A DNA stretch of 64,000 nucleotides from Nitrososphaeria archaeon (GTDB lineage Archaea > Thermoproteota > Nitrososphaeria > JACIWG01): the NCBI GenBank assembly GCA_026413865.1, contig JAOAKB010000002.1:49507-113506 (forward strand). Direction: 5' to 3'. Position 1 is the stretch's first letter, and each line of letters begins with the position of its first letter. Below, piece by piece: positions 48,433 to 58,416 of this stretch. A program made the translations under genes and the position numbers. A model generated the notes under the pieces. The model was not told the origin of the DNA and did not search any database. It worked only from the letters and a program-made list of their open reading frames with translations.

Positions 48433-49353
48433 ATGCAATCAGATGAAATGCCCTGGAGATGGTTTGTTGAGCATCAGACACCATATACTTCAATAATCCA
48501 TAAAGTTAAGAGAATAATTTACAGTGGTAAAACAGAATATCAGCAGGTTGATATTATTGAAACCTATGATTTAGGCATATGTCTTGTACTTGATGGGAAA
48601 GTTCAATCTTCTACAAAGGATGAATGGATATATCATGAAACACTTGTCCATCCAACACTTTTTACGCATCCTAAACCAAAGAATGTGCTTATTATTGGTG
48701 GAGGAGAGGGTGCAACTGCAAGAGAGGTTTTAAAACACAAGTGTGTAGAGAAGGCGATAATGATTGATATTGATAAGCAAGTAGTTGAACTATCGAAAAA
48801 ATATTTAAGAGAAATTTGTGAGAATGTATTTGAGGATCCTAGGCTGGAGCTTATTTTTACCGATGGAAGAAAATTTGTTGAAAAAACTAGTACAACTTTT
48901 GACATTGCTATCATTGATGTTACAGACCCATTAAGTGGTGGCCCATCCTATTTACTTTACACTAAAGAATTTTATGAAAAACTTTATCAAAGACTCTCAG
49001 ATGATGGTATTCTAGCAACACAGGCGACTTCAACATTCTATAGTATAGACTGTTTTTTAGCAATATACAATACTTTGTCAAAAGTGTTCAATATTGTTAA
49101 AGCAGCACATGTTTGGATCCCATCATTTGCTTCCACTTGGGGGTTTGTTATAGGGTCAAAAAAGTATGATCCAGAAGAATTGGAAATTGAGTATTTGGAG
49201 GAAAAGATAAAGGAAAGAAAAATTACAAATCTAAAATTTTATACACCAAAAATTCATAAAAGCGTCTTCGTTTTACCACCTCATATAGAAAGAAGGTTAA
49301 AGGAAGAGAATAGGATTATAAGGGATGAACAACCAATTTTTATGCCAGCCTAA
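48433..49353 (+). CDS. speE: Polyamine aminopropyltransferase (spermidine synthase family)
   Basis: LGICLVLDGKVQSSTKDEWIYHETLVHPTLFTHPKPKNVLIIGGGEGATAREVLKH; FDIAIIDVTDPLSGGPSYLLYT. Confidence 0.93.
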   Translation: MQSDEMPWRWFVEHQTPYTSIIHKVKRIIYSGKTEYQQVDIIETYDLGICLVLDGKVQSSTKDEWIYHETLVHPTLFTHPKPKNVLIIGGGEGATAREVLKHKCVEKAIMIDIDKQVVELSKKYLREICENVFEDPRLELIFTDGRKFVEKTSTTFDIAIIDVTDPLSGGPSYLLYTKEFYEKLYQRLSDDGILATQATSTFYSIDCFLAIYNTLSKVFNIVKAAHVWIPSFASTWGFVIGSKKYDPEELEIEYLEEKIKERKITNLKFYTPKIHKSVFVLPPHIERRLKEENRIIRDEQPIFMPA

Positions 49354-49374
49354 TAAAATCACTAAATCAAATTT

Positions 49375-49746
49375 TTACTCTTCTACATCAGAATATATAA
49401 TAATACCATTTTCAACCTCTTTTGGAAAACTACTGCCCGAAGATTTTAATTTTCTAAACTCGTCCAACGTGTATATGTGAAGTTGAGCCTCAGGCAGTTG
49501 TATGGAATCCCAGATTATATGATAATCATCTTTTAACTTATTACCTTTATAGATTATAAGAATATCAATATCACTTGCTGCATTATACCTATTTTTGGTA
49601 TATGATCCAAAAAGAATAAGACTTGCCAATGGTATTTTTTCCTTTAACTCTGGCACTTTTGCCCTTAAATATTCTACTATTTTTTTCTTATCAAATCTGG
49701 GATAATAAATTTTCACAGAATCTGACAATTTTTCTTCCATATTCAA
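49375..49746 (-). CDS. MNT-type minimal nucleotidyltransferase (antitoxin of a HEPN-MNT pair)
   Basis: LASLILFGSYTKNRYNAASDIDILIIYKG (GSxxxxxxxxxSDID). Confidence 0.88.
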   Translation of the reverse strand: MNMEEKLSDSVKIYYPRFDKKKIVEYLRAKVPELKEKIPLASLILFGSYTKNRYNAASDIDILIIYKGNKLKDDYHIIWDSIQLPEAQLHIYTLDEFRKLKSSGSSFPKEVENGIIIYSDVEE

Positions 49747-50086
49747 CTAGCCTCTCAGCCTCCTCTCTGGTATACAGTTCATATGGAGCACCTTCAGGAT
49801 GAGCGTTTGGATAACGTGTTGGAATATATGCTTTATCCAATTCTTTAGCGAACCTTATAAGTTCTAAGTCCAAATTAAAATGTTCAGAAAGCCTTTTAAT
49901 TGAACCTGCAACAGAATAACCAAAAGCTTCTACACCCATCTTCTGGAAAACAGCTTTAACAGCCTTTTCTGAAGCCTGCTGAGCTAGAAAACATACATAT
50001 TCATAAAATTCACCTCTAATTTCATATTCTGCATTCTCTAAGTCTCTTTTAGCTTGCTTTAGCCAGTCTAAACTTCTTTCCACCAT
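49691..50086 (-). CDS. HEPN-domain protein (partner of the MNT protein)
   Basis: DWLKQAKRDLENAEYEIRGEFYEYVCFLAQQASEKAVKAVFQKMG; overlaps the MNT gene. Confidence 0.88.
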   Translation of the reverse strand: MVERSLDWLKQAKRDLENAEYEIRGEFYEYVCFLAQQASEKAVKAVFQKMGVEAFGYSVAGSIKRLSEHFNLDLELIRFAKELDKAYIPTRYPNAHPEGAPYELYTREEAERLVEYGRKIVRFCENLLSQI

Positions 50087-50115
50087 ACTATATGATATTA
50101 TATTGAACTTTTAAT

Positions 50116-50129
50116 AATAAATATTTATT
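50116..50129. repeat. Perfect 14-bp palindrome AATAAATATTTATT in the divergent HEPN-MNT / URO-D-like promoter
   Basis: Read directly; lies between starts at 50086 (-) and 50182 (+). Confidence 0.45.
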
Positions 50130-50181
50130 TAGAACAGAATAGTATTGCATAAATTGGTGAGGATACACTATTGTTAGTAAT

Positions 50182-51459
50182 ATGAAATCTAGAGAGCGTG
50201 TTTTGACCACATTAAATCATATGGAGCCGGACCGTGTACCTTTAGACTTAGGAGGAAGCGCTGTTACCGGAATGCATGTTAGTACAGTTTATGCAGTCAG
50301 ACAGGCTTTAAAGCTTGACCCACCAGGAACGCCTGTAAAGGTTATAGAACCATATCAGATGTTGGGTGAAATTGGAGATGATTTAAGAAAAGCTCTTGGT
50401 GTTGATGTCATTGAATTGAGTAGTTGTTACACAATGTTTGGATTTAAAAGGGAAAAATGGAGACCATGGAAACTGCCTTTTGACGGAACACCAGTACTTG
50501 TTCCAGAAGGATTTAATACTGAATTATCAGAAACTGGTGAAGTCTTCATGTACCCTCAAGGTGATAAAAGTGTTCCACCATGCGCAAAAATGCCTAAAAA
50601 CGGATACTTTTTCGATGCAATAGATAGACAAGTACCTATAAATTGGAAGGATCTTAAGGTTGAAGATAACATAGAAGAGTTTAAACCAATTTCGAATGAA
50701 GAGCTAGAATATTATAGAAATATGGCTGAAGAACTATATCAGAGAACAGATTATGCGATATTTGCAAATTTTGGAGGAACAAGTTTCGGAGACATTGCAC
50801 TTGTTCCAGGATTAAATCTAAAACATCCAAAAGGGGTAAGAGGAGTAAAGGAATGGTATATGTGCCTCGCATTAAGACCTGACTTTATAAGTAAAGTCTT
50901 TGAAAAACAATGTGAAATAGCTTTAGAGAATCTTGAGAAAATATATAGGGTTATAAAAAATCGTGTACATGTTATTTTCGTTTCGGGAACAGACTTTGGA
51001 ACACAACGTGGTCCAATAATGTCCAAGGAAACATATAGGAAACTGTTTAAACCCTATCATAAAAGAGTTAACAACTGGATACATGAACATACAGAATGGA
51101 AAACATTCATTCACTCATGTGGATCAATTGAAGTTTTCATAGAAGATTTTATAGACGCCGGATTCGATATACTTAATCCAGTACAAACGTCAGCAGCAAA
51201 CATGAATCCTTCGTATTTAAAAGCAAAGTATGGAGATAGAATAGTTTTCTGGGGTGGAGGAATAGACACGCAGAAGACCTTACCCTTTGGAACGACTGAA
51301 GAAGTAAGAAGAGAAGTTATAGATAGAATCAAGATATTTGGAGCAAAAGGGGGATTCGTTTTTAACACAATACATAATATTTTACCTAAGACCCCAGTGG
51401 AGAATATTTTAACAATGTATAAGACCGTTCACGAGTTTGGAATGTATCCGATAAAATAA
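50182..51459 (+). CDS. Uroporphyrinogen decarboxylase-superfamily protein (URO-D/MtaA-like fold)
   Basis: MKSRERVLTTLNHMEPDRVPLDLGGSAVTGMH; KTFIHSCGSIEVFIEDFIDAGFDILNPVQ; GGGIDTQKTLPFGTTEEVRREV. Confidence 0.88.
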   Translation: MKSRERVLTTLNHMEPDRVPLDLGGSAVTGMHVSTVYAVRQALKLDPPGTPVKVIEPYQMLGEIGDDLRKALGVDVIELSSCYTMFGFKREKWRPWKLPFDGTPVLVPEGFNTELSETGEVFMYPQGDKSVPPCAKMPKNGYFFDAIDRQVPINWKDLKVEDNIEEFKPISNEELEYYRNMAEELYQRTDYAIFANFGGTSFGDIALVPGLNLKHPKGVRGVKEWYMCLALRPDFISKVFEKQCEIALENLEKIYRVIKNRVHVIFVSGTDFGTQRGPIMSKETYRKLFKPYHKRVNNWIHEHTEWKTFIHSCGSIEVFIEDFIDAGFDILNPVQTSAANMNPSYLKAKYGDRIVFWGGGIDTQKTLPFGTTEEVRREVIDRIKIFGAKGGFVFNTIHNILPKTPVENILTMYKTVHEFGMYPIK

Positions 51460-51508
51460 TTTTACAGAAACTTTTATATAAGAATATCTTTAATAGTTGC
51501 GGCTCCAA

Positions 51509-53041
51509 ATGTTTCCAGAAGTAGGTATTGCAGACCTTTCTGCAATAAAGTCAGGATTTGCACGGGATGTTATATCTAGAGGGAATAATATTAAAAAGAT
51601 AATAATTTCCGAGGTCGTATACAATAATATTAGAAGAGCAGCTGAAAGAGGAGAGAATGTTGGGCTTGAAGAATTAAATAGATTAAAGATGTTATCAGAA
51701 GCAAAGGGAGTGAATATTGAAGTAAGAAAACAAGACGGAGTTAATGATCCTGATGAAGCTGTTCTAAGACTTGCCCTAGAAAATGGCTTTTATCTCATGA
51801 CTTCAAAGGAAAGCTTAGCAAAGCTGGCCGAATCTCTAGGAATAAAGGTTCTTAGGGATAGTAGAATAAACTTGAAGCCACCTATCTACACAAGATATTT
51901 TTATAATGACGTGATGTCTGTTCATTTAAAAGAAGGCGTTGTTCCGAAGGTTAAGGTTGGTAGACCGGGTAACTGGCGCCTTGAAGATATTGGATCAGAA
52001 CCAATTGACAAAAATGAACTTGAAAAGATAGTTGAAGAAATATTTCAGAGAGTTGAAGCAGGTGAAGGATTCTTTGAAATAAAACGTGAAAGTTCAACTA
52101 TTATAATGTTAAATGATTACAGAATAGTTATAACATTTCCACCACTCTCTGACAAACTCGAGTTAACAATAACTAAGAAAGTAGCTGAGCCAGAGATTGA
52201 AGACTACAATCTTGATCCAGAGCTTATTAGAAGATTTAGAGAAAGGGCTGAAGGTATACTTATAGCAGGAGCGCCCGGTATGGGAAAAACGACATTTGCT
52301 CAAGCACTTGCAAAGTATTATCTTAGAGAAAATAAGATTATAAAAACCATAGAATCGCCTAGAGACCTTCATCTACCATCTTCTGTTACACATTATTCTA
52401 AAAGTAAGTCATGTTCAGAGGAACTACATGATATCCTCCTTTTAAGTAGACCAGACTATACATTTTTTGATGAGATGAGGGACACAGAAGATTTCAAACT
52501 TTTTACAGACCTAAGATTGGCTGGAATAGGAATGGTTGGAGTAATTCATGCAACAACACCAATAGATGCCATACAAAGATTTATAGGAAGAGTAGAGCTT
52601 GGAATAATACCCTCAATAATCGATACAGTAGTCTTTATAAACAGAGGGTGCGTCGAAACTGTTTATACTCTTGAAACATGCGTCAAGGTTCCCCATGGCT
52701 TAACTGAGGCAGATTTAAGTAGACCAGTTGTATTAATTAAAAACTTTATGACAGGAAATGTGGAATTTGAGATCTATGTGTTTGGTGAGAGAACATTTGT
52801 TGTACCAATCAAAGAAAGTGGTAAAAAAGTTTCAAGAGTAAATCTTATGATAAACAATATTCTTGACAAGTATATTCCAGAAAGTGAGGCAAGAATACAA
52901 TCTCACGGTGGAACCGTGACTATCTCTATGCCTTCACATCAAATGGCATATGTTATAAAAAAATGCAGAAAGAAGTTTGAACGAATAGAGAAACAGTTTA
53001 GAGTAAATATCATTCTAAAGCCTTTAGAGACTGAAACTTAA
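51509..53041 (+). CDS. PIN-ATPase-KH protein (PINA-like)
   Basis: N-terminal PIN-like region; Walker A IAGAPGMGKTTFAQALAKYYL; VirB11/PilT-like ATPase; C-terminal KH-like ESEARIQSHGGTVTISMPSHQMAYVIKKCRKKFERIEKQF. TATA-like CTTTTATATAAG at 51471-51482. Start TTG 51497 or ATG 51509. Confidence 0.85.
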   Translation: MFPEVGIADLSAIKSGFARDVISRGNNIKKIIISEVVYNNIRRAAERGENVGLEELNRLKMLSEAKGVNIEVRKQDGVNDPDEAVLRLALENGFYLMTSKESLAKLAESLGIKVLRDSRINLKPPIYTRYFYNDVMSVHLKEGVVPKVKVGRPGNWRLEDIGSEPIDKNELEKIVEEIFQRVEAGEGFFEIKRESSTIIMLNDYRIVITFPPLSDKLELTITKKVAEPEIEDYNLDPELIRRFRERAEGILIAGAPGMGKTTFAQALAKYYLRENKIIKTIESPRDLHLPSSVTHYSKSKSCSEELHDILLLSRPDYTFFDEMRDTEDFKLFTDLRLAGIGMVGVIHATTPIDAIQRFIGRVELGIIPSIIDTVVFINRGCVETVYTLETCVKVPHGLTEADLSRPVVLIKNFMTGNVEFEIYVFGERTFVVPIKESGKKVSRVNLMINNILDKYIPESEARIQSHGGTVTISMPSHQMAYVIKKCRKKFERIEKQFRVNIILKPLETET

Positions 53042-53052
53042 AGTAACAAAAA

Positions 53053-53391
53053 TTATTTGAAGGCAGTAATATATAATACAACCAACGCCTCTTCTGATAC
53101 ATTTTTCAAACCATGCTGAACGTTTCCAGAAATGTAGACAGCATCCCCTTTGGTCACATTTAATTCACTATCTTCTACCATAAGAAGACCAGAACCTGAT
53201 AAAATATAATATATTTCCTCCTTTTCTGGATGGACATGCTTAGGAAATATACCATTTGATGGAACTCTTAAAAGCCCAAGGCCCTCAAACCGACCTTCAG
53301 AAGCGGATTGTCGCATGATCCTTTTTATATCAGCTATACCTTTACCATATGGTTCAAAAGAATATTCTTCAGATCTAATTATCTTCCACAA
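53053..53391 (-). CDS. Cupin-domain protein
   Basis: FPKHVHPEKEEIYYILSGSGLLMVEDSELNVTKGDAVYISGNVQHGLKNVS. Confidence 0.9.
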   Translation of the reverse strand: MWKIIRSEEYSFEPYGKGIADIKRIMRQSASEGRFEGLGLLRVPSNGIFPKHVHPEKEEIYYILSGSGLLMVEDSELNVTKGDAVYISGNVQHGLKNVSEEALVVLYITAFK

Positions 53392-53455
53392 ACCTAACCA
53401 CCTTTACGTTGAAATAGAATCTATTATATAAAAAATTTAAACCTTATGATTTTTA

Positions 53456-54493
53456 CTATGCTAGTGTTACCCCAAGCTCTTTTGCAACATCCTCTATACG
53501 TTGCCAGATTTCGATATCGATAGGAACACCTTCTTTAAGTCTCTTTTCTCTAACACTATATTCTATTTCACCCGGGACAACAACTTTTTGGAAGCCTTTA
53601 GCTGGAGAAGTATTACCAATCACTTTAAAGAAATCATCAACTTCTGACTTAAACTCTTCAATTGGCCTAAAATTTGATATATTTAAAGCTATCAAAAGTG
53701 CATTATTTCCGCCTACAAAGTCTGGATGTGACACAAAATGAGCCCCAGTCAATATGCCACCTAATGCGTCAACAGCCATTGAAAGAGCATAACCCTTATG
53801 TTCACCAAAAGGTAGAAGTGCACCGTACCTTTCATAAAAGTCAGCAGGATCTGTTGAAATGTTACCCTCCTTATCGATTACCCAACCTTCAGGAATCCTC
53901 TCTTTCAAAATATATTTTCGCCTTAATTTTCCTTCAGCAACTATAGAAGTTGCAAAATCAAGCAGAAATGGCCTATTATGGCTTGGAAAGGCTATAGAGA
54001 GAGGGTTTGTGCCAAATCTTCTTAAAGCACCACCATATGGTGCTACAATACCACCTTTAGGACCACTATTGCAAAACATTATACCAATCATATCATGCTC
54101 TGCAATAAAAGTCGTATACTCGCCTAGTCGACCAATATGATTTGAACGTACAATACCCACAACACCAACACCGAGGCTGTTTGCCCTTTCTAGAGCAAGA
54201 TTAGCAGCCTTCCTTGCAATAACCTGACCAAAACCAAAGCCACCATCAACTAAAACTGTTGCACCTTTATCTTTAACAACCTTTATTTCCGCTCTAACCC
54301 TAATCCTACCTTCTTTAACCATCTTCACATAATCTGGAACTCTCATAACACCATGTGAATCAACACCTAAAAGATTTGATTCCACCAGAGACTCTGAAAC
54401 AATTTTTGCTTCCTCCTCATCGGCACCGACAGCTAAGAAGATTTTTTCACAAAGAAACTTTAATTCATCAGCGAAAATAATTTTTTGTGCCAT
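53456..54493 (-). CDS. Malate/L-lactate/ureidoglycolate dehydrogenase family (Ldh2) oxidoreductase
   Basis: LGVDSHGVMRVPDYVKMVKEGRI; GVVGIVRSNHIGRLGEYTTFIAEHDMIGIMFCNSGP; FGTNPLSIAFPS; LPFGEHKGYALSMAVDALGG. Confidence 0.92.
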   Translation of the reverse strand: MAQKIIFADELKFLCEKIFLAVGADEEEAKIVSESLVESNLLGVDSHGVMRVPDYVKMVKEGRIRVRAEIKVVKDKGATVLVDGGFGFGQVIARKAANLALERANSLGVGVVGIVRSNHIGRLGEYTTFIAEHDMIGIMFCNSGPKGGIVAPYGGALRRFGTNPLSIAFPSHNRPFLLDFATSIVAEGKLRRKYILKERIPEGWVIDKEGNISTDPADFYERYGALLPFGEHKGYALSMAVDALGGILTGAHFVSHPDFVGGNNALLIALNISNFRPIEEFKSEVDDFFKVIGNTSPAKGFQKVVVPGEIEYSVREKRLKEGVPIDIEIWQRIEDVAKELGVTLA

Positions 54494-54527
54494 AAAAAAT
54501 GCTTAACCATTAGCTCTTAAAAAACTT

Positions 54528-54557
54528 TATAATATTAATGGGAAAATTTATATTATA
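54528..54557. promoter_or_regulatory. Inverted repeat TATAATAT-N14-ATATTATA upstream of the AbrB-PIN operon
   Basis: 8-bp arms at 54528-54535 and 54550-54557, 29 bp before the ATG at 54586. Confidence 0.4.
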
Positions 54558-54585
54558 GTGGGCTAAAATAAACTTTGAGGGCTAA

Positions 54586-54831
54586 ATGTCAATTATTAGG
54601 GTAGATAGTAGAGGTAGAATGGTCATTCCGAAAGAAATTGGTGTCAGGGATACAAATGCAATTATAATACCAGCAGAATCATTCCTTGTGGTAATACCAT
54701 TACCAAAGGTTCCAGGTGGCGGGTGGCTTATTACTAAAAAGAGCCGTAGAGAATTAAAGGATTTGGCTGAAAAATTAGGTAGAAAAGATGCAATAGAACG
54801 GGTAAAGAGGAGAAAAAAAATTGATGATTGA
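54586..54831 (+). CDS. AbrB/MazE-type antitoxin (SpoVT/AbrB domain)
   Basis: IIRVDSRGRMVIPKEIGVRDTNAIIIPAESFLVVIPL. Confidence 0.88.
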   Translation: MSIIRVDSRGRMVIPKEIGVRDTNAIIIPAESFLVVIPLPKVPGGGWLITKKSRRELKDLAEKLGRKDAIERVKRRKKIDD

Positions 54832-55240
54832 AACTGACATCTTATATGCTTATCTGAAAAAGTATGATTGGTTAAAGGATACTGCAGTAAAACTGATATC
54901 AAAAGTAATGAAAGGCGATTTTGGAACAGTTTATGCATCAAGAGAGGTCGTTCATGAAATCTATTATGTTAGCATGGAAGAAGGGGTAAAAATTGATGAA
55001 TTTATTTCGGGAATAACATCATTATTTACAATAGAGAATTTAATCTTTCTTGACACAAACTATGAAATTGACCTTCTCGCACTAACTCTAATAAAACAAT
55101 ATAATTTGAAATCCATCTTTGACGCATATTATGCAGCAACAGCATTAAACCAGGTTCCAGACCACACTATAATTTCTACAGACAACATTTTTGATAATAT
55201 TCCTAGAGTAAAAAGATTGGATCCAAGAATAATCGTGTAA
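54824..55240 (+). CDS. VapC-type PIN-domain toxin
   Basis: MIETDILYAYLKKYDWLKDTAVKLI...VYASREVVHEIYY...KSIFDAYYAATAL...IISTDNIFDNI; 8-bp overlap with the antitoxin gene. Confidence 0.87.
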   Translation: MIETDILYAYLKKYDWLKDTAVKLISKVMKGDFGTVYASREVVHEIYYVSMEEGVKIDEFISGITSLFTIENLIFLDTNYEIDLLALTLIKQYNLKSIFDAYYAATALNQVPDHTIISTDNIFDNIPRVKRLDPRIIV

Positions 55241-55301
55241 AAATTTTTAAGAACATTTTCATTAAAAATTTAAAATTAAAAAAGCAATTAGGTAATTAGG
55301 T

Positions 55302-56762
55302 ATGAAGATTATAAAAAACTTTGATAATCTTATATCACAAGGTAATGTTGAAGGACGAAAAATTGTCTTAGACATCTTAGAAGAAGGGTTAAAAGCATCT
55401 GACCCCTATGATAATGTAAGAAAATTAATAAAATTAGAAGGAAGCATTTTGAAAATCGATTGCAGACAGATTCCAGGATTTACTGCAGAAGGAAATAGGA
55501 TTACTGAGCCATTGATATTTGATCTAAACAAGGTAAGGAACATTTATGTTGTTGGTGGGGGGAAAGCGGCGCAAAGAATGGCTAAGGCGATAGAGGACAT
55601 TTTGGGTGAGCATATAACGGAGGGGCACGTTAATGCTAAGAAGGGTGAGAAAGTTGAGTTAAAAAGGATTGAAGTTACTCTCGCAGGACACCCTTTACCT
55701 GATGAAGATAGCGTTGAAGGCTCAAAACGTATACTGGAAATTTTAAAGAAGGCACGGAAAGGCGATATTGTGTTTTTTGCTGAATCGGGAGGTGCATCAG
55801 CGTTAATGGCTTTGCCCGGCCCAGGAATCAGCCTTGAAGATATAAGGGAAACGACTAGGATGCTATATTTTGATAAGGGTGCCACAATGTGGGATACAAA
55901 TGTTGTAAGATGGAACCTTATGATATTAAGGGGGAAGGAGAGAAGATACGTTAATGATGCAACCTTGATTGCGGTACACACTGATGAGAGACCTCCTGGA
56001 GTAAGGGTTAATATTGAACCGATTATAAGAGGGTATAATGAAGCGATAAAGATTTTGAAAAAATATGACCTATGGGATAAGGTTCCAGTTTCAGTAAAGG
56101 CGTACTTGGAGAAGGCAGATCCACAATATGGCCCACTTAAGCTTGAGGAACTAGTTAACAAGCCACACTATCATTTTAGGGTTATGGGGCCAGAATATAT
56201 GCTGGACGCTGCAAAAAAGAAAGCGGAAGATATGGGGATAAATGCGACAATATTAGCTTCAAGCTTAAGTGATATTGAGGCAAAAAGTGTTGGGGAAACC
56301 TTGGCCTATATAGCAAATGAAGTTGAAGTTTATGGTAGGCCGCTAAAGCCTCCAGCAATATTATTATGTGGTGGAGAGGTAGTAGTAAGTGTTGGTGGAA
56401 AAAAAGGTGTTGGAGGTAGGAACCAAGAACTTGTTCTTTCTGCAGCGGTAAGGATTTCGAACAGTAAAAATATTGTTATAGCCTCAGTTGATTCAGATGG
56501 AACAGATGGACCAACGGATGCAGCAGGAGGTATCGTAGACGGTTACACGGTGCAGAGGGCAAAAGATAAAGGTATTAATGTGCTTGAGGAGTTAGAAGAA
56601 CACAATTCTTATAATGCACTTTCGAAACTTAGTGACCTCATTTTTACCGGAGCACGTGGAACTAATGTTCAAGATCTGAGGGCGGTTTTTGTTGGAGGTA
56701 AAAGTGAAGTAATTCATATTGGGCTTCCAGACTATCTTAGAACATTAATACAACAGAAATAG
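55302..56762 (+). CDS. Glycerate 2-kinase (MOFRL family)
   Basis: VVGGGKAAQRMAKAIEDIL; GDIVFFAESGGASALMALPGPGISLEDI; CGGEVVVSVGGKKGVGGRNQELVLSAAV; DSDGTDGPTDAAGGIVDG. Confidence 0.93.
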   Translation: MKIIKNFDNLISQGNVEGRKIVLDILEEGLKASDPYDNVRKLIKLEGSILKIDCRQIPGFTAEGNRITEPLIFDLNKVRNIYVVGGGKAAQRMAKAIEDILGEHITEGHVNAKKGEKVELKRIEVTLAGHPLPDEDSVEGSKRILEILKKARKGDIVFFAESGGASALMALPGPGISLEDIRETTRMLYFDKGATMWDTNVVRWNLMILRGKERRYVNDATLIAVHTDERPPGVRVNIEPIIRGYNEAIKILKKYDLWDKVPVSVKAYLEKADPQYGPLKLEELVNKPHYHFRVMGPEYMLDAAKKKAEDMGINATILASSLSDIEAKSVGETLAYIANEVEVYGRPLKPPAILLCGGEVVVSVGGKKGVGGRNQELVLSAAVRISNSKNIVIASVDSDGTDGPTDAAGGIVDGYTVQRAKDKGINVLEELEEHNSYNALSKLSDLIFTGARGTNVQDLRAVFVGGKSEVIHIGLPDYLRTLIQQK

Positions 56763-56796
56763 TTTTTGTAAACTGCATTATTGTTGGCGGTATTTT

Positions 56797-57387
56797 ATGG
56801 ATAAAATTTTACCTCAAGAGTTTTATATCAATGAACCAGAACTTGTTGCTAAAAAACTATTAGGTAAAGCTTTAGTTAGAAGATTGTATTCGAAAAATTT
56901 AATTGGAAAAATTGTTGAGACAGAAGCTTATTATAGTGAGGGTGATCCTGCATTCAGGAAAGATTTTTTACCAAGAATTTTAAACCTTAAACAAGGAACA
57001 GCGTTCATTTATATGGTTCATGCAAACTGGTTGCTTAACGTTATCGCATATGATAAAATTTTCGGCGGAGTTCTTATTAGGGCAATAGAGCCCATAGAAG
57101 GTGTAGATACAATGAGAAAGTTTAGAGGGATGAACAATATATTTAATTTAACAAATGGGCCTGGAAAATTGACAAAAGCCATGAACATTACAAAGGATTT
57201 AAACGGAGTAAAGGTATATGATACAAAAAGTAAATTGATAATCTGTTCTTTTAAAAAAGAAGAAGAAACAGAAATAATTTCATCCTATAGAGTTGGTGTA
57301 AAAAAAGATTTAAATAAAAAGCTAAGATTTTTCATAAAAGGAAATAATTTTGTGTCAAAACTAGACTCTAATAATATTATGGCCTGA
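56797..57387 (+). CDS. DNA-3-methyladenine glycosylase (AAG/MPG family)
   Basis: EPELVAKKLLGKALVRR; IVETEAYYSEGDPAFR; GTAFIYMVHANWLLNVIA; VLIRAIEPIEGVDTMRKFRG; LTNGPGKLTKAM. Confidence 0.9.
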   Translation: MDKILPQEFYINEPELVAKKLLGKALVRRLYSKNLIGKIVETEAYYSEGDPAFRKDFLPRILNLKQGTAFIYMVHANWLLNVIAYDKIFGGVLIRAIEPIEGVDTMRKFRGMNNIFNLTNGPGKLTKAMNITKDLNGVKVYDTKSKLIICSFKKEEETEIISSYRVGVKKDLNKKLRFFIKGNNFVSKLDSNNIMA

Positions 57388-58416
57388 AGCCTTTCTCAAC
57401 CTATTTTGGACAGCAAAAAGTATACCCTTCATAGGTAATCCCTCAGCATATATTTTATTAACATTGAGATCGTCCATCAATCTCAAACTTTTGAATAAAT
57501 TATGGGCAATAGTATATGGTTCACTTCTTGAGCCTAAAACTATAACATTAAAAGATTCAGGATAAAGTTTACAGGTTTCACTTGTAGCAAGAACACCCAC
57601 CTTCAACCCCTTCAACACATCCTCTTGAGCGAGCTCAATTATTTTAGCGACAACCCTATCTATTTCACCTTCAACTAGAAACATTGGCGCCATAGGAGCA
57701 TAATGTCTATATTTCATTCCAGGAGCTTCAGCAATAAGTTGATAAGGTTTTTCAGCCAACGCAGCCTCACTTACATCCACGCATCCCACTACTTTCTCAA
57801 TTTCCTCTAAGGGTATGGCACCAGGTCTCAAAAGCTTTGGAGGGTCTGATTGTATGTTTAAGATTGTAGATTCGACACCATATAATGTTTCCCCACCATC
57901 AATAATGATGTCAATTTTATCATACAAGTCTTTTATGACATGCTCAGCTGAAGTCGGACTAGGCTTTGAAGAAATATTTGCACTTGGTGCAGCAATAGGA
58001 GTTTTTGACTCATTAATCAATGATAACGCAATAGGATTCGCTGGCATTCTAACGGCAATAGTAGGCAAGTATGCAGAAACTTCAGGAGGAACACCACTTT
58101 TTCTTTTAAATATTAAGGTAAGTGGACCAGGCCAGAAACAGTCTATCAACTTTAAAGCCTTATCTGAAATATCATATGTAATCCTTTCAAGCTGCTCTAA
58201 ATTTGATACATGAACAATTAGAGGATTATCAATAGGTCTACCCTTTACTTCAAAAATCTTCTTTACAGCACTTGAGTTAAAAGTGTCAGCACCTAAACCG
58301 TAGACAGTTTCTGTAGGAAAAGCAACAAGTCCACCTTTTACAATAATTTCAGCAACATACTTTATAATAGAGGGGTCAGGATTTAATGGGTCCACCTTGA
58401 TAATTTCGGTCAACAC
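57361..58416 (-). CDS. sua5: Threonylcarbamoyl-AMP synthase (Sua5/YrdC family)
   Basis: GGLVAFPTETVYGLGADTFN; VKGRPIDNPLIVHV; IAAPSANISSKPSPTSAEHV; VESTILNIQSDPPKLLRPGAIP; C-terminal Sua5 domain. Confidence 0.94.
   Translation of the reverse strand: MLTEIIKVDPLNPDPSIIKYVAEIIVKGGLVAFPTETVYGLGADTFNSSAVKKIFEVKGRPIDNPLIVHVSNLEQLERITYDISDKALKLIDCFWPGPLTLIFKRKSGVPPEVSAYLPTIAVRMPANPIALSLINESKTPIAAPSANISSKPSPTSAEHVIKDLYDKIDIIIDGGETLYGVESTILNIQSDPPKLLRPGAIPLEEIEKVVGCVDVSEAALAEKPYQLIAEAPGMKYRHYAPMAPMFLVEGEIDRVVAKIIELAQEDVLKGLKVGVLATSETCKLYPESFNVIVLGSRSEPYTIAHNLFKSLRLMDDLNVNKIYAEGLPMKGILFAVQNRLRKASGHNIIRV

Noticed and set aside
55544-56161. 205-aa antisense ORF opposite the glycerate 2-kinase gene
   Set aside because: Shadow ORF inside a strongly supported conserved gene; Ser/Pro/Leu-rich low-information translation with no recognisable motif.
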